Assembly (NCBI RefSeq): GCF_005049235.1
Contig: NZ_SUMD01000001.1
Location: 434,001 to 498,000, forward strand
Source: Rhodococcus oryzae
GTDB taxonomy: Bacteria; Actinomycetota; Actinomycetes; Mycobacteriales; Mycobacteriaceae
Direction of reading: 5' to 3'
Length of the DNA: 64,000 nt
The position numbers and the translations under genes were made by a program. Each line of letters begins with the position of its first letter. Positions within the stretch are counted from its first letter, which is position 1. This document shows, in pieces, positions 1 to 9,104 of this stretch. The notes beneath the pieces were generated by a model. The model searched no databases and had not been told where the DNA came from. It saw only the letters and a list, made by a program, of their open reading frames with translations.

Positions 1-648
1 CAGCGTGTGGATCAGCTTGTCCAGCTCGGTGTGCGCCTCGCGCAGGTCTTCCGGCTCCACCAGATGCTCGGCCAGCTGCCCGGACAGCGCCAGCACCGCC
101 TCGGTGAGCGAGGTGGGCGTGCGGTCGGTCTCCAGGTCGCCGTCCCATGAGCTGACCACCCGGTGCGCGAGCTGCCACAGCTCGGTCTCCGACAGCAGTT
201 CGGCGGACGGCTCGATGGGCAGCAGCAGCCCGTGCTCGGACAGCAACCGACCGGCGTAGGAGTGGTACGTGCTCACCTCCGGCTCCCCACCGAGGATCCG
301 CCCGCGCAGATCCCCGCTCGGATCGAGCTTGCGCAACAGGGCCGAACCGGCAAGGCGAGCAAGGCGTTGCCGGATCCGGGTGGTGAGCTGCTGGGCGGCC
401 TTGCGGGTGAAGGTGAGCCCGAGGACCTGCTCGGGGTCGACGAGGCCGTTGGCCACCAGCCAGACCACCCTGGCCGCCATCGTCTCGGTCTTGCCCGCGC
501 CCGCGCCCGCGACCACCAGAGTCGGCCCGAGCGGCGCCGCGATCACGGCTGCCTGCTCGGCGGTCGGCGGATGCTGGCCGAGCGCTACCGCCAGATCGGC
601 CGGGCTCACCCGGGCCCCGCTCCTCCATGTCTCGGTGTCCCGCATCAT
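1..648 (-). CDS. adnB: AdnB helicase-nuclease subunit, N-terminal part (cut by window edge)
   Basis: This is the N-terminal 216 codons of a UvrD/RecB-like subunit of the AdnAB motor-nuclease, which resects double-strand breaks for recombination in mycolata. The reading frame is open to the window edge. A Walker A segment (AGAGAGKTETMAARV) lies about 45 residues in, followed by GLTFTRKAAQQL, the typical superfamily 1 motif Ia region. The start codon overlaps the adnA stop (ATGATG at 643-648 with TGA at 645-647), so the two subunits are translationally coupled; either ATG could be used. The nuclease domain lies outside the window. Assignment to AdnB rather than AdnA rests on its place downstream of a gene with AdnA-like ends and on order conserved with Rv3202c-Rv3201c. 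Confidence 0.9.
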   Translation of the reverse strand, partial: MMRDTETWRSGARVSPADLAVALGQHPPTAEQAAVIAAPLGPTLVVAGAGAGKTETMAARVVWLVANGLVDPEQVLGLTFTRKAAQQLTTRIRQRLARLAGSALLRKLDPSGDLRGRILGGEPEVSTYHSYAGRLLSEHGLLLPIEPSAELLSETELWQLAHRVVSSWDGDLETDRTPTSLTEAVLALSGQLAEHLVEPEDLREAHTELDKLIHTL

Positions 649-3600
649 CCCTCGGTCACCTGCCGTCCGGTTTCCTGCGCCGGGCAGCTCGACCGGGCGG
701 GGCAGTGCCTGCACCCGTCGTTCGGTTGCGCCCGGAACCCGGGGCCCTTGGTGGCCGCGGCCGCGTCGTGCACCACGGTGAGCCACTCCTGTTCGCCGCC
801 CTCGCCGAGCGGGGACTGCAGTCGCTGGGTGGCGCCCTCCTTCTTGTTGGGTTTCGCCACGAACACCAGGCGCGCCCCACCCGGCTCCGAGGGTGGCTCG
901 CCCTCGATCGCGCCTGCCAGCGCCGCCACCTGATAGGTCGCCAGCTGCGCATGCTGCTGCGCGGCCTCCTTGCTGACCGGGCTGCGCGCGGTCTTCACGT
1001 CCACGATCACCGGCCTGCCCTCGGTGTCGCGTTCGAGGCGGTCGATCCGGCCGCGCAGCCGGATCTCGGGTCCGCCCTCCTCCCGCGGCTCGAGAACGCC
1101 GTCGACGGCGACCTCCACGCCGACCTCGGTGAGTTCGCCGCGCGAGAGCCGCAGCCACTCGGAGAAGCTGTCGAGCATCTGACCGGTGCGGTCCATCTCC
1201 CGTCTCGAGTACCACTGCGAGCCGAGGTCGACAGCGTCCCAGGCGGTGGCGAGCGCCTTACGCACCTGGTCGGGCGGCAGCTTGCCCGCCACGGCCTGGA
1301 CCAGGGTGTGCACCAGGGTCCCGGTCACCGCATGGGTGTTCTCGCCGTCGGTGCCGCCGTTGCGTTCGAGTGCCCACCGCAACGGGCATGTGCTCAGCTG
1401 CTCGATCGTCGAGGGTGACAGCGGGACCGGCCCGTCGTCCGGCTCCCACAGCGGGGCGTCGGTGCTCATCCCGCCCACACCCCACCAGTTCTGCGGATGC
1501 GCGCCGCGCACCCCGTCCCTTGCCAGCCGGGCGAGTTGCCGAGCCGCCCTGGCCTGACGCTGCGGATCGCTGCGGGCGAGGTCCGGATCGCACACGGCCC
1601 GACGGAGTTCCGCGACCAGCGACGGCAACGACAGCACCCGTCCAGCGGGCACCGACTGTTCCACCACCGCCTCCCCGGCCCCGTCATCGCTCTCGACGCG
1701 ACCGATGAGCTCGTCCACGAACCGCGAGGGCACCAGGTCCGCATCCCCGGTCGCCGACTCGACGGCGGTGATCAGCAGGGACCGGCGGGCCCGACTGCAG
1801 GCGAGCAGGAACAGTCGCCGCTCCTCGGCCAGCAGCGGGGCGGTCCGCGAGAGCTGCGACTCGCTGGTCGGGGAGGCGTCGCCGACGCCCGCGGTGAGGT
1901 CGACAAGCACCTCGGTCCCCAGCAGGGTGCCGCGGGCGCGCAGGCCCGGCCACAGCCCCTCCTGGACCCCGGCGACGGCCACCACATCCCATTCCCGGCC
2001 CGCCGCGGAGTGCGCGCTGAGCACCGTCACCGCTTCTCCGGGGATCGCGACCGTCCTCGAGTCGCTCGAGATCTGTTGTTCAGAAAGGTATTCCACGAAC
2101 CCTGCGAGGGTGGCCCTCGGCAACCGGTCGACATAGCTCGCGGCCGCGTCGAAGAGCGCGACCACCGCGTCGAGGTCCCGATCCGCCTGCGCGCCGATCG
2201 GCCCGCCGCGCAGGGAGGCCGCCGCCCACCGCTTCTCCAGGCCGGTCGCCTGCCAGCTCGCCCAGAGCACTCCCTCGACGCCGCGCGCCTTCCGATGGGC
2301 GGCCCTGGCCTGACCTAGGATCGACAAGATCCGGCGCAGGGCGGCGGACTCACCGTCGCTGAGCTTGGCGATCAGCCCCCGGTGCTCGTCCTCGCCGTCC
2401 ACGATCAACGACCGCAAGAGGTCCGCGGAGTCACGCTGACCACCGGCGGCGAGTTCCACCCTGCGCAGGCCGCGGCGCAACCGCCGCAGCGTCACCGGAT
2501 CGGATCCGCCGATCGGTCCGGACACCAGTGCCAGCGCGTCCTCGCCGGTGAACTCGACCCCTGCGACCGCGCGCAGCACCAGCAACAAGCCGCCGACCGA
2601 ATGCTGTCGGGCGAGTGGGAGTTCCGAGGCCGACGTGGTGACGGGGACACCCGCGGCCAGCAGAGCGCGGCGCAGCGGGGGCAGCACCCGCGGCACCGAC
2701 CTGACCACGACCGCCATCCGCGACCAGGGCACGCCGTCGTGCAGGTGTGCGCGGCGCAGGGTGTCGGCGATCAGCGCGGCTTCCTTGCCCTGGGTGCCGA
2801 GCACCTGCACCTGGGCCCGGCCCGGTTCCTCCGTCGCGGCAGCCGCACCCCGATGTGGCGGCCGGCCGGGCAGGCGGCCGGCAATCGCGGCGGTGACCGC
2901 CGAGATCCGTTCCGCGCAACGATGATCGGTGTCGAGGACCAGCCGGTTCTCCGAGCCGTTGTCGGCGAGGTCCATCAGGAACCGCGGGTCGGCCCCCCGG
3001 AATCCGAACACGGCCTGGTCCGGATCGCCCGCCACGACGGAAAGGTCGGTGCCCGCACCGATCAACCGGACCAGCTCGGCCGCCTGCGGGTCCAGGTGCT
3101 GGGCGTCGTCGACGAGCAGGTACCGGATCCGTGAGCGCTCCTGATGCAGCAGCTCCGGGTCGGTGGCGAACGCGGTCAGCGCCGCGCCGACGAGTTCGGC
3201 AGCGTCGAGCGCGGGTGCCGTGGCCTCGGGGGCCTCCACCCCGACGGCGCCGCGCAAGAGCATCACGTGTTCGTAGTGGGCGGCGAAGCGTCCGGCCGCC
3301 ACCCACTCCGGCCGCGAGTGCGTCCTGCCGAGGGCGATGAGGTCCTCGGGGCCGAGGCCGCGCTCGCCTGCCCGCAGCATCAGATCACGCAGCTCGACCG
3401 CGAAGCCGGTCAACGACAGCGCGGGTCGCAGCCGCTCGGGCCAGTGCTGGGCGCCGTCCGCGACATCACCGCGCAGCATCTCGCGCAGCACCGCGTCCTG
3501 CTCGGCACCGGTGATCAGCCGCGGCGGCGGGTTGGAATGCGCGGCGGCCTGCAGGCGGAGCACCGCGAACGCGTACGAGTGCACGGTCCTGACCAGCGGC

Positions 3601-3974
3601 TCCCGGGTGGCCCGCAGCGAGTCGGGACCGGCGGACCCGAGCAGGCCCGCGGTGATCGCCTCCCGGACCACGGTTGCGGCGCGGCGTGAATGGGTCAGCA
3701 CGAGAATCGATTCCGGGTCGCACCCGCCGTCCGCTATCCGCGAGACCGCGAGGTCGACCAGCAGCGAGGTCTTGCCCGTGCCCGGTCCGCCGAGCACCTG
3801 CCAGGGCCGTCGACCCCGGCCTCCCCGCGGCACATCGATCAGCTGCTGCGCTTCCGGTCCCCACACCCGGCGCGGCCCTGCCTCCGTCGACCGGCGGACC
3901 AACGTGGCGGTGGCCCGCCGCGACTGTTCCCGATCGACCGACATGGGTGGCATTCCATCACGGGGGGCCGACAA
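645..3974 (-). CDS. adnA: AdnA helicase-nuclease subunit
   Basis: A 1109-residue ATP-dependent DNA helicase with a C-terminal RecB-type nuclease, the AdnA partner of the AdnAB end-resection machine. Visible are Walker A (GGPGTGKTS, residues 62-70), motif Ia (VLTHSRRAA), a Walker B-like LLVDDAQHLD, the ADPDQAVFGFRGAD-type motif III region (here AGDPDQAVFGF), and late helicase motifs. The C-terminal domain has the nuclease signature IVDVKTA and an Fe-S cysteine set: one Cys in STCPLRWALE and three in CRHCPARSSC near the end. Length matches the family. The start is uncertain: Met1, Met8 and Met11 are all in frame and the N-terminus is poorly conserved. It overlaps adnB by four bases and is divergent from lipV. 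Confidence 0.93.
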   Translation of the reverse strand: MSAPRDGMPPMSVDREQSRRATATLVRRSTEAGPRRVWGPEAQQLIDVPRGGRGRRPWQVLGGPGTGKTSLLVDLAVSRIADGGCDPESILVLTHSRRAATVVREAITAGLLGSAGPDSLRATREPLVRTVHSYAFAVLRLQAAAHSNPPPRLITGAEQDAVLREMLRGDVADGAQHWPERLRPALSLTGFAVELRDLMLRAGERGLGPEDLIALGRTHSRPEWVAAGRFAAHYEHVMLLRGAVGVEAPEATAPALDAAELVGAALTAFATDPELLHQERSRIRYLLVDDAQHLDPQAAELVRLIGAGTDLSVVAGDPDQAVFGFRGADPRFLMDLADNGSENRLVLDTDHRCAERISAVTAAIAGRLPGRPPHRGAAAATEEPGRAQVQVLGTQGKEAALIADTLRRAHLHDGVPWSRMAVVVRSVPRVLPPLRRALLAAGVPVTTSASELPLARQHSVGGLLLVLRAVAGVEFTGEDALALVSGPIGGSDPVTLRRLRRGLRRVELAAGGQRDSADLLRSLIVDGEDEHRGLIAKLSDGESAALRRILSILGQARAAHRKARGVEGVLWASWQATGLEKRWAAASLRGGPIGAQADRDLDAVVALFDAAASYVDRLPRATLAGFVEYLSEQQISSDSRTVAIPGEAVTVLSAHSAAGREWDVVAVAGVQEGLWPGLRARGTLLGTEVLVDLTAGVGDASPTSESQLSRTAPLLAEERRLFLLACSRARRSLLITAVESATGDADLVPSRFVDELIGRVESDDGAGEAVVEQSVPAGRVLSLPSLVAELRRAVCDPDLARSDPQRQARAARQLARLARDGVRGAHPQNWWGVGGMSTDAPLWEPDDGPVPLSPSTIEQLSTCPLRWALERNGGTDGENTHAVTGTLVHTLVQAVAGKLPPDQVRKALATAWDAVDLGSQWYSRREMDRTGQMLDSFSEWLRLSRGELTEVGVEVAVDGVLEPREEGGPEIRLRGRIDRLERDTEGRPVIVDVKTARSPVSKEAAQQHAQLATYQVAALAGAIEGEPPSEPGGARLVFVAKPNKKEGATQRLQSPLGEGGEQEWLTVVHDAAAATKGPGFRAQPNDGCRHCPARSSCPAQETGRQVTEG

Positions 3975-4024
3975 CCACCGCCGCGCGTCCGCCGCGTCCG
4001 CCGTGATCTGTGCGATCCGGCAAG

Positions 4025-4810
4025 ATGTCCGACATGGGCGAGATCCACATCCACCGCTTCGGGCCCCCTGCGGGCCGGCAGGTCCTGGCGCTGCACGGCC
4101 TCACCGGCCACGGTCAGCGCTGGCAGCACCTCGCGGAGGGGTACCTGCCCGAGGCCAGGGTGATCGCGCCGGACCTGCGGGGTCACGGCCGCTCGACGTG
4201 GTCGCCACCCTGGGGCATCGCCGACCACGTCGACGACCTCGTCGGGGTCCTGGAGTCCGAGAGCACCGAGCCGGTCGTGCTGGTGGGCCACTCGTACGGC
4301 GGCGCCATCGCCGTCCACCTGGCCCGCCGGGTGCCGGAGCGGGTGCGCGCCCTGGTGCTCCTCGACCCCGCGATCGGAATGGATCCGGCGTTCATGGCGG
4401 AGATCGCCGAGCTGACCGTCCGGTTCCCGGACTACACCGACGCCGCGGAGGCGCGCTCGGAGAAGGTGCACGGGGCGTGGGCGGACGTGGCGGACGACGT
4501 GCTCGATGCCGAGCTCGCCGAGCACCTGATCGACCGCGAGGGCGGCCGGGTCGGCTGGCGGATGTCGATCCCGGCGATCGTGGCGTCCTGGGGCGAACTG
4601 GCTCGGCCGTTCGTGCTGCCGCCCGCGGACCTGCCCACGATCCTGGTGCAGGCGATGCGAGTGCAGCCGCCGTATGTCACCGCGGCCTTCCGGACTGCGC
4701 TCGCGGCGCACCTCGGCGACCGCCTCACCGTGGTCGAGATGGACGTCGATCACATGGTCGGGCAGGCCAGGCCAGGAGACGTCGCGGAACTGATCGGGAA
4801 GCTGCTGTAG
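4025..4810 (+). CDS. lipV: Alpha/beta hydrolase, LipV-like
   Basis: A 261-residue alpha/beta hydrolase, orthologous by position and sequence to the mycobacterial lipase/esterase LipV (Rv3203). It shows the oxyanion segment ALHGLTGHG, the nucleophile elbow VGHSYGGA with Ser90, and a late catalytic His in VDHMVGQ. There is no signal peptide, so it is probably cytosolic. The ATG at 4025 was preferred over an upstream in-frame ATG at 4010; MGEIHIH at 4034 is a further option. The next gene begins at the base after its stop codon, which suggests one transcript. The natural substrate is unknown. Confidence 0.85.
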   Translation: MSDMGEIHIHRFGPPAGRQVLALHGLTGHGQRWQHLAEGYLPEARVIAPDLRGHGRSTWSPPWGIADHVDDLVGVLESESTEPVVLVGHSYGGAIAVHLARRVPERVRALVLLDPAIGMDPAFMAEIAELTVRFPDYTDAAEARSEKVHGAWADVADDVLDAELAEHLIDREGGRVGWRMSIPAIVASWGELARPFVLPPADLPTILVQAMRVQPPYVTAAFRTALAAHLGDRLTVVEMDVDHMVGQARPGDVAELIGKLL

Positions 4811-5107
4811 GTGGCCGCCACCACGGAGGCGCAGATCGAGCGGGTCCGCGAGCTGGTCGCGGCGATCCCGCCCGGCAAGGTGGCAACCTACGGCGACATC
4901 GCGGCGGCCGCGGGGCTGTCGAGCCCCAGGACCGTCGGCTGGATCATGCGCACCGACTCGGCGGACCTGCCGTGGCACCGGGTGCTCGGCGCGAGCGGCA
5001 AGCCGGCCGCCCATCTCGCGCACCGGCAGATCTCGAAGCTGGCGCTCGAAGGCGTACCGATCCGCGACGGACGAGTCGACCTCGCTGCGGCGCGGCACCA
5101 GTTCTGA
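4811..5107 (+). CDS. Alkyltransferase-like (ATL) DNA-binding protein
   Basis: A 98-residue MGMT-fold protein made only of the DNA-binding domain. The active-site motif, PCHRV in true O6-alkylguanine transferases, reads LPWHRVLGASG here: the acceptor Cys is replaced by Trp. Such ATL proteins bind O6-alkylguanine, flip it out and hand the lesion to nucleotide excision repair without dealkylating it. The helix-turn-helix region (TYGDIAAAAGLSSPRTVGWIM written in part) with its recognition Arg is intact. It starts at a GTG directly after the lipV stop and corresponds to Rv3204. Its nearness to adnAB places two DNA repair functions side by side. Confidence 0.88.
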   Translation: MAATTEAQIERVRELVAAIPPGKVATYGDIAAAAGLSSPRTVGWIMRTDSADLPWHRVLGASGKPAAHLAHRQISKLALEGVPIRDGRVDLAAARHQF

Positions 5108-5119
5108 GATCGTCGAGCG

Positions 5120-5530
5120 ATGAGCGGCGAACGCGATCTCGGGTTACTGATCTCATCGATGAGCCCGGTCCGACGACCGGACACCTTCGTGTTCGTCTCG
5201 GTGCCCGCGGCGACCGCCGCCGGGATCCCGGCTGCGGCGACGATCACCGAGGACGAGGGCGTCACCCTGGTGGTCACCAAGGCGGAGGCCGACGCCCGCG
5301 GCTGGGGCTATGACTTCGAGTCGGCCTGGCTCACCCTGCGGGTGCACTCCGCGCTGGACGCGGTCGGCCTGACCGCGGCGGTGAGCTCGCGGCTGGCCGA
5401 GGTCGGCATCAGCTGCAACGTCATCGCCGGATACCACCACGACCACCTGCTGGTGCCGGTCGACGATGCGTCACGCGCAATCGACGAGCTGAACGCACTC
5501 GCCTGGCAAGCGCGGAGCCGACAGGGCTAA
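5120..5530 (+). CDS. ACT domain-containing protein
   Basis: A 136-residue soluble protein. The C-terminal half (from about residue 65, AWLTLRVHSALDAVG) has the beta-alpha-beta pattern of an ACT ligand-binding domain, with VSSRLAEVGISCNVI and a final strand DHLLVPVDDA. The N-terminal half resembles the paired ACT-like fold of small stand-alone ACT proteins. These usually bind amino acids, but no ligand can be assigned. It starts 12 bases after the ATL gene with a weak ribosome binding site and is convergent with kynU. It marks the left edge of the block absent from the M. tuberculosis order. Confidence 0.7.
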   Translation: MSGERDLGLLISSMSPVRRPDTFVFVSVPAATAAGIPAAATITEDEGVTLVVTKAEADARGWGYDFESAWLTLRVHSALDAVGLTAAVSSRLAEVGISCNVIAGYHHDHLLVPVDDASRAIDELNALAWQARSRQG

Positions 5531-5554
5531 CCGATCGGCGCAGCCCGGTCCGTT

Positions 5555-6796
5555 TCAGCGCCCGGCCGCCAGCTCGACGCGGATCGCCTCGACCCCGGCG
5601 ACCACCTCGGCGAAGCTGGTGCTCAGCGGGCTCAGCCCCAACCGAAGTCCCTCGGGCGCCCGGAAGTCGGGGATCACCCCGCGCTCCCACAGCGCCGGGG
5701 TCGCGGCCCGGAAGTGCGGGTGGTCGATGGTGACATGGCCGCCGCGCAGACTCGGGTCGACCGGCGACGCGATCGTCACCCCCAGCGGAACCAGCGACTC
5801 GGCTACGAGCTCGAGCGCGAACTCGGTGAGCCGCACCGATTTCGCCCTGATCGCACCGATCCCCGCCCCGTCGATGAGCGCGACGGTGTCGCGCATCGCG
5901 ATCATCCCCAGTATCGCGGGCGTGCCGCTGAGGATCCGCCGGATGCCGCGCGCGGGCCGGTAGCCCGCCGCCATCTCGAAGCAGTCCTCGCGGCCCATCC
6001 ACCCCCAGATCGGCTGCACGAACTCCTCCAGCAACTCGGCGCGCACATAGGCGAAGGCGGGCGAACCGGGCCCGCCGTTGAGGTATTTGTAGGTGCAGCC
6101 GACGGCGAGATCGACCCCCCAGTCGTCGAGTTCGATCGGGACCGAGCCGACCGAGTGGCACAGGTCCCACAGCATGAGCGCGCCCGCGGCGTGCGCGACC
6201 CGCGTGACCGAGGCGGCGTCGGCCAGGTAGCCCGATCGATAGGCGACGTGGCTGAGCACCACCAGCGCGGTCCGGTCCCCGACCACGGCGGCGACCTCGT
6301 CCGCATGCACCCCGCTGCGCGGATCCGACTCGATCCACCTCAGTGTCATCCCGAGCTCGGACGCGACCGCCTCGAGCACGTAGCGGTCGGTGGGGAAATT
6401 GTCTGTGTCCAAAACGATCTCGTCGCGGCCGGGCCGCAGCGCGACTGCGCCCCTGGCCAGCTTGTAGAGCAGCACGCTGGTGGAGTCGCCCACCGCGGTC
6501 TGGCCCGCGGCAGCCCCGAGCACCACCCGGCCGAGATCATCACCGATTGTCAGGGGCAGGTCGAACCACTCCTCGTCCCAGCCACGAATGAGCCTGCCTC
6601 CCCACGACTCGGTGACGAAGCGGGCCACCCGATCGGCACCCGCCTTGGTCGGCCGCCCCAGCGAGTTCCCGTCCAGGTAGGACACGACGGACGGGGCATC
6701 GACGAACAGGTCCCGGTACGAGCCCAGCGGATCCGCATCGTCGAGTTCCACGGCGCGCACCGAGAATCGTTGTGGGACAGGACTGAAGGCGCTCAT
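5555..6796 (-). CDS. kynU: Kynureninase
   Basis: A 413-residue PLP enzyme that cleaves kynurenine to anthranilate and alanine. Fold-type I aminotransferase landmarks are visible: DLCHSVGSVPIEL with the cofactor-contacting Asp, and GCTYKYLNGGPGSPAF holding the Schiff-base Lys near residue 235. SDPRSGVHADEV and an Arg-rich C-terminal substrate region also fit. The ATG at 6796 was chosen because it overlaps the stop of the upstream amidohydrolase (ATGA) and has a GGGAG-type ribosome binding site inside that gene; the reading frame runs 43 codons further upstream without homology. It is the last gene of a three-gene tryptophan degradation operon. Confidence 0.95.
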   Translation of the reverse strand: MSAFSPVPQRFSVRAVELDDADPLGSYRDLFVDAPSVVSYLDGNSLGRPTKAGADRVARFVTESWGGRLIRGWDEEWFDLPLTIGDDLGRVVLGAAAGQTAVGDSTSVLLYKLARGAVALRPGRDEIVLDTDNFPTDRYVLEAVASELGMTLRWIESDPRSGVHADEVAAVVGDRTALVVLSHVAYRSGYLADAASVTRVAHAAGALMLWDLCHSVGSVPIELDDWGVDLAVGCTYKYLNGGPGSPAFAYVRAELLEEFVQPIWGWMGREDCFEMAAGYRPARGIRRILSGTPAILGMIAMRDTVALIDGAGIGAIRAKSVRLTEFALELVAESLVPLGVTIASPVDPSLRGGHVTIDHPHFRAATPALWERGVIPDFRAPEGLRLGLSPLSTSFAEVVAGVEAIRVELAAGR

Positions 6797-7803
6797 GCGA
6801 ACTGCTCCCTGATCTGAGCCGGCTGGAGGTTGCGGGTCGAGGCGAGCCAGGAGACCCAGAGCCTCGCATCGGTGGGCGGTCCGCCGGGAGCCCACGCGAG
6901 CCGGGTCGAGGTGCCAGGCGGCCACGGGACGGTGATCGACTCCAGCACCGCCACCCGATCGAGACCGGCGTCGAGCAGGGCGTCGAATTCACGGGGGTTG
7001 AGTCCGACCGTCTGCGGACCGTTGCCCTGGTCGGTTCCGTACATCACGACACCGCCACACGCTCGGAACCGGCGAAGGTTGTCGGTAGCGACATCGAATT
7101 CGCTTCCGCGGCCATGGATGTCGAGCGTGCTGATCCACCGCATCGACGACGCCATCGCCGCGAGCAGCTCGTCGGGCACGCGCTCGGTCCACGGGGTGTG
7201 CGCGAGTCGTTCCACCCCGGCCTCGAAGGCGCGCGCGGCCTGGCCCCGTCCCTCCGCGTGCGCGACGACGGGAATTCCGTCCGCATGCGCGGCTCCGACC
7301 AGCGCGCCGAGCGTCGCGTCGTCGAACACCGGCCCCGCCGCGCTGTTCAGCATGATCTTGACGAAGGATGCGCCCGCCCTGACCTGGGTGTCGACGGCGC
7401 TCGCCGCCGCCTGCGGTCCGTCGACCACGCGCACCGACTCGGCCGCCGCCCAGGGCCGGTCGGTGGGGTACCCGCCGGGGGCGGTGAGGAACTGACCGGC
7501 AAAGCTCACCTCGGGTAGTCCGGCGCGCACCGCCGGGTCTGCGAACGGCGCGAGAACCGACGGCGGCGAGCCGAGGTCGTGCACCACCGCCAGCCCACCC
7601 GCGAAGAGGGCGCCGGCGTCGACCAGCCCGAGGTGCACGTGGGCATCGCGCAGGCCCGCGAACACCACGCCGGGAATCTCGAGGTCGGCGCTCCCGTCCA
7701 TGGCGTTTCGCCGCCGAGCCGAGACCAGCAGATCCCCGCACACCGTCAGTCGGCAGCGCCCCAACCACGCCCCGCTCCACAGGTTCGCGACGTCGACGTC
7801 CAT
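6793..7803 (-). CDS. Amidohydrolase superfamily protein in kynurenine operon
   Basis: A 336-residue metal-dependent amidohydrolase of the imidazolonepropionase/prolidase-like group. Metal-binding landmarks are the N-terminal HxH in LRDAHVHLG, a His in VVAHAEGRG, a second His in ERLAHTPW and an Asp in MYGTDQGN; FVKIMLNSA may carry the bridging Lys. It sits between tryptophan 2,3-dioxygenase (11-base gap) and kynureninase (4-base overlap). The one step missing from the operon is N-formylkynurenine hydrolysis, and neither a KynB-type cyclase nor an alpha/beta-hydrolase formamidase is present here. My inference is that this protein is the formamidase. The family alone does not prove it. The ATG at 7803 is the first good start after the dioxygenase stop. 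Confidence 0.75.
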   Translation of the reverse strand: MDVDVANLWSGAWLGRCRLTVCGDLLVSARRRNAMDGSADLEIPGVVFAGLRDAHVHLGLVDAGALFAGGLAVVHDLGSPPSVLAPFADPAVRAGLPEVSFAGQFLTAPGGYPTDRPWAAAESVRVVDGPQAAASAVDTQVRAGASFVKIMLNSAAGPVFDDATLGALVGAAHADGIPVVAHAEGRGQAARAFEAGVERLAHTPWTERVPDELLAAMASSMRWISTLDIHGRGSEFDVATDNLRRFRACGGVVMYGTDQGNGPQTVGLNPREFDALLDAGLDRVAVLESITVPWPPGTSTRLAWAPGGPPTDARLWVSWLASTRNLQPAQIREQFA

Positions 7804-7814
7804 GTCGCGGCCCG

Positions 7815-8678
7815 TCAGTTGCCCAGCTCGGTGCGCACCGCGAACAGCTCGGGAAAGAAGCTGAGTTCGAGCGCGCGCTGCAGGTACCCCGCGCCGCCGG
7901 AGGACCCACCGGTGCCGGTCTTCATCCCGATTACCCGCAGCACGGTCCGTAGGTGCCGAAACCGCCAGAGCTGGAAGCTCTCCTCCAGGTCGACGAGCTC
8001 CTCGAAGGACTCGTACGCGGGCCAGCAGTCCCCCGGATGCTCGTAGACGTGCTTGACCAGCGGCATCAGCTCGGGGTTCAGCGCGTAGGCCCCGGTGACC
8101 TCGCGGTCGAGCGCGGAGCCGGGCACGTCGTAGCCTGCGCGGGCGAGGCAGCGCCAGAACTCGTCGTACAGGGTCGGCTCGCCCAGGAGATCGTCGAGGA
8201 CCGCACGGGACGGCGGATCCGCCTCGAACACCTCGAGCAGGTCCGCGTTCTTGTTCCCGAGGATGAACTCGACGGCCCGGTACTGGTACGACTGGAATCC
8301 GGATGCGCTGCCGAGGAAGCCCCGGAACTCGGCGTACTCGGTCGGCGTCAGCGTCGCCAGGATCGACCACTGCTCGGTCATCGACTTCTGGATGTGTTTG
8401 ACGCGGGCGATGCACTTGAGCGCCACCCCGATGGCGTCCTCGGCGAACGCGGCGCGGGCCGCGCGGATCTCGTGCAGGACGAGTTTGAGCCAGAGTTCGG
8501 TGGTCTGGTGCGCGATGATGAAGAGCATCTCGTCGTGGTGCTGCGGCTGACTGACCGGGTTCTGCGCGCTGAGCAGCGTGCCGAGGTCGAGGTAGGAGCC
8601 GTAGCTCATCCTGGCGCTGAAGTCCGTGACGATGCCGGGCTCGAGCTCCCTGAAGTTCGGTTCACCGCCCAGCGTCAT
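7815..8678 (-). CDS. kynA: Tryptophan 2,3-dioxygenase
   Basis: A 287-residue heme dioxygenase that opens the indole ring of L-tryptophan to give N-formylkynurenine. It carries the family signature FIIAHQTTELW with active-site His57, and the C-terminal RHLRTVLRVIGMKTGTGGSSG-like segment (cited in part: GMKTGTGGSSG) that contains the likely axial heme His and the substrate-binding Gly-Thr loop. The length is typical. The ATG at 8678 was chosen because the preceding frame, up to 9029, runs through the divergent gene. It is the first gene of the kynurenine operon and shares a 75-base promoter region with the divergent YjdM-like gene. Confidence 0.95.
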   Translation of the reverse strand: MTLGGEPNFRELEPGIVTDFSARMSYGSYLDLGTLLSAQNPVSQPQHHDEMLFIIAHQTTELWLKLVLHEIRAARAAFAEDAIGVALKCIARVKHIQKSMTEQWSILATLTPTEYAEFRGFLGSASGFQSYQYRAVEFILGNKNADLLEVFEADPPSRAVLDDLLGEPTLYDEFWRCLARAGYDVPGSALDREVTGAYALNPELMPLVKHVYEHPGDCWPAYESFEELVDLEESFQLWRFRHLRTVLRVIGMKTGTGGSSGGAGYLQRALELSFFPELFAVRTELGN

Positions 8679-8753
8679 GCGTGTGATTGTCCGCCGACCT
8701 GCGGATATCGTTCGCGGCCGTGGCCGAATCGTTGTGTTGAATAGGATGACCAG

Positions 8754-9098
8754 GTGGATGAGACCCTGCCCCCGTGCCCCAAGTGCTCCTGCGAGTACAC
8801 CTACGAGATGGGATCGCTCCTGGTCTGCCCGGAGTGCGCACACGAGTGGGCGGCGGGCGCGGGCGATGACGAGGGGACCGACGTGATCCGGGACGCCGTC
8901 GGCAACGTGCTCGCCGACGGCGACACCGTCACGGTGATCAAGACGCTCAAGGTCAAGGGCAGCCCGACCGGCATCAAGTCGGGCACCAAGGTGCGCAACA
9001 TCCGTCTGGTCAAGGGCGTCGGCGACCACGACATCGACTGCAAGGTCGACGGCATCGGTCCGATGCAGCTCAAGTCGAGCGTGGTCAAGAAGGCCTGA
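8754..9098 (+). CDS. YjdM/PhnA-like zinc-ribbon protein
   Basis: A 114-residue small protein with an N-terminal zinc ribbon ([11 protein letters not shown] and [10 protein letters not shown], two CxxC pairs) followed by the conserved PhnA domain ([38 protein letters not shown]). The family was once linked to phosphonate use, but its function is not established and it is not the phosphonoacetate hydrolase. The start is a GTG at 8754 after an AGGA-like ribosome binding site. It is divergent from the kynurenine operon; no functional link is evident. Confidence 0.9.
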   Translation: MDETLPPCPKCSCEYTYEMGSLLVCPECAHEWAAGAGDDEGTDVIRDAVGNVLADGDTVTVIKTLKVKGSPTGIKSGTKVRNIRLVKGVGDHDIDCKVDGIGPMQLKSSVVKKA

Positions 9099-9104
9099 TC
9101 CGGG

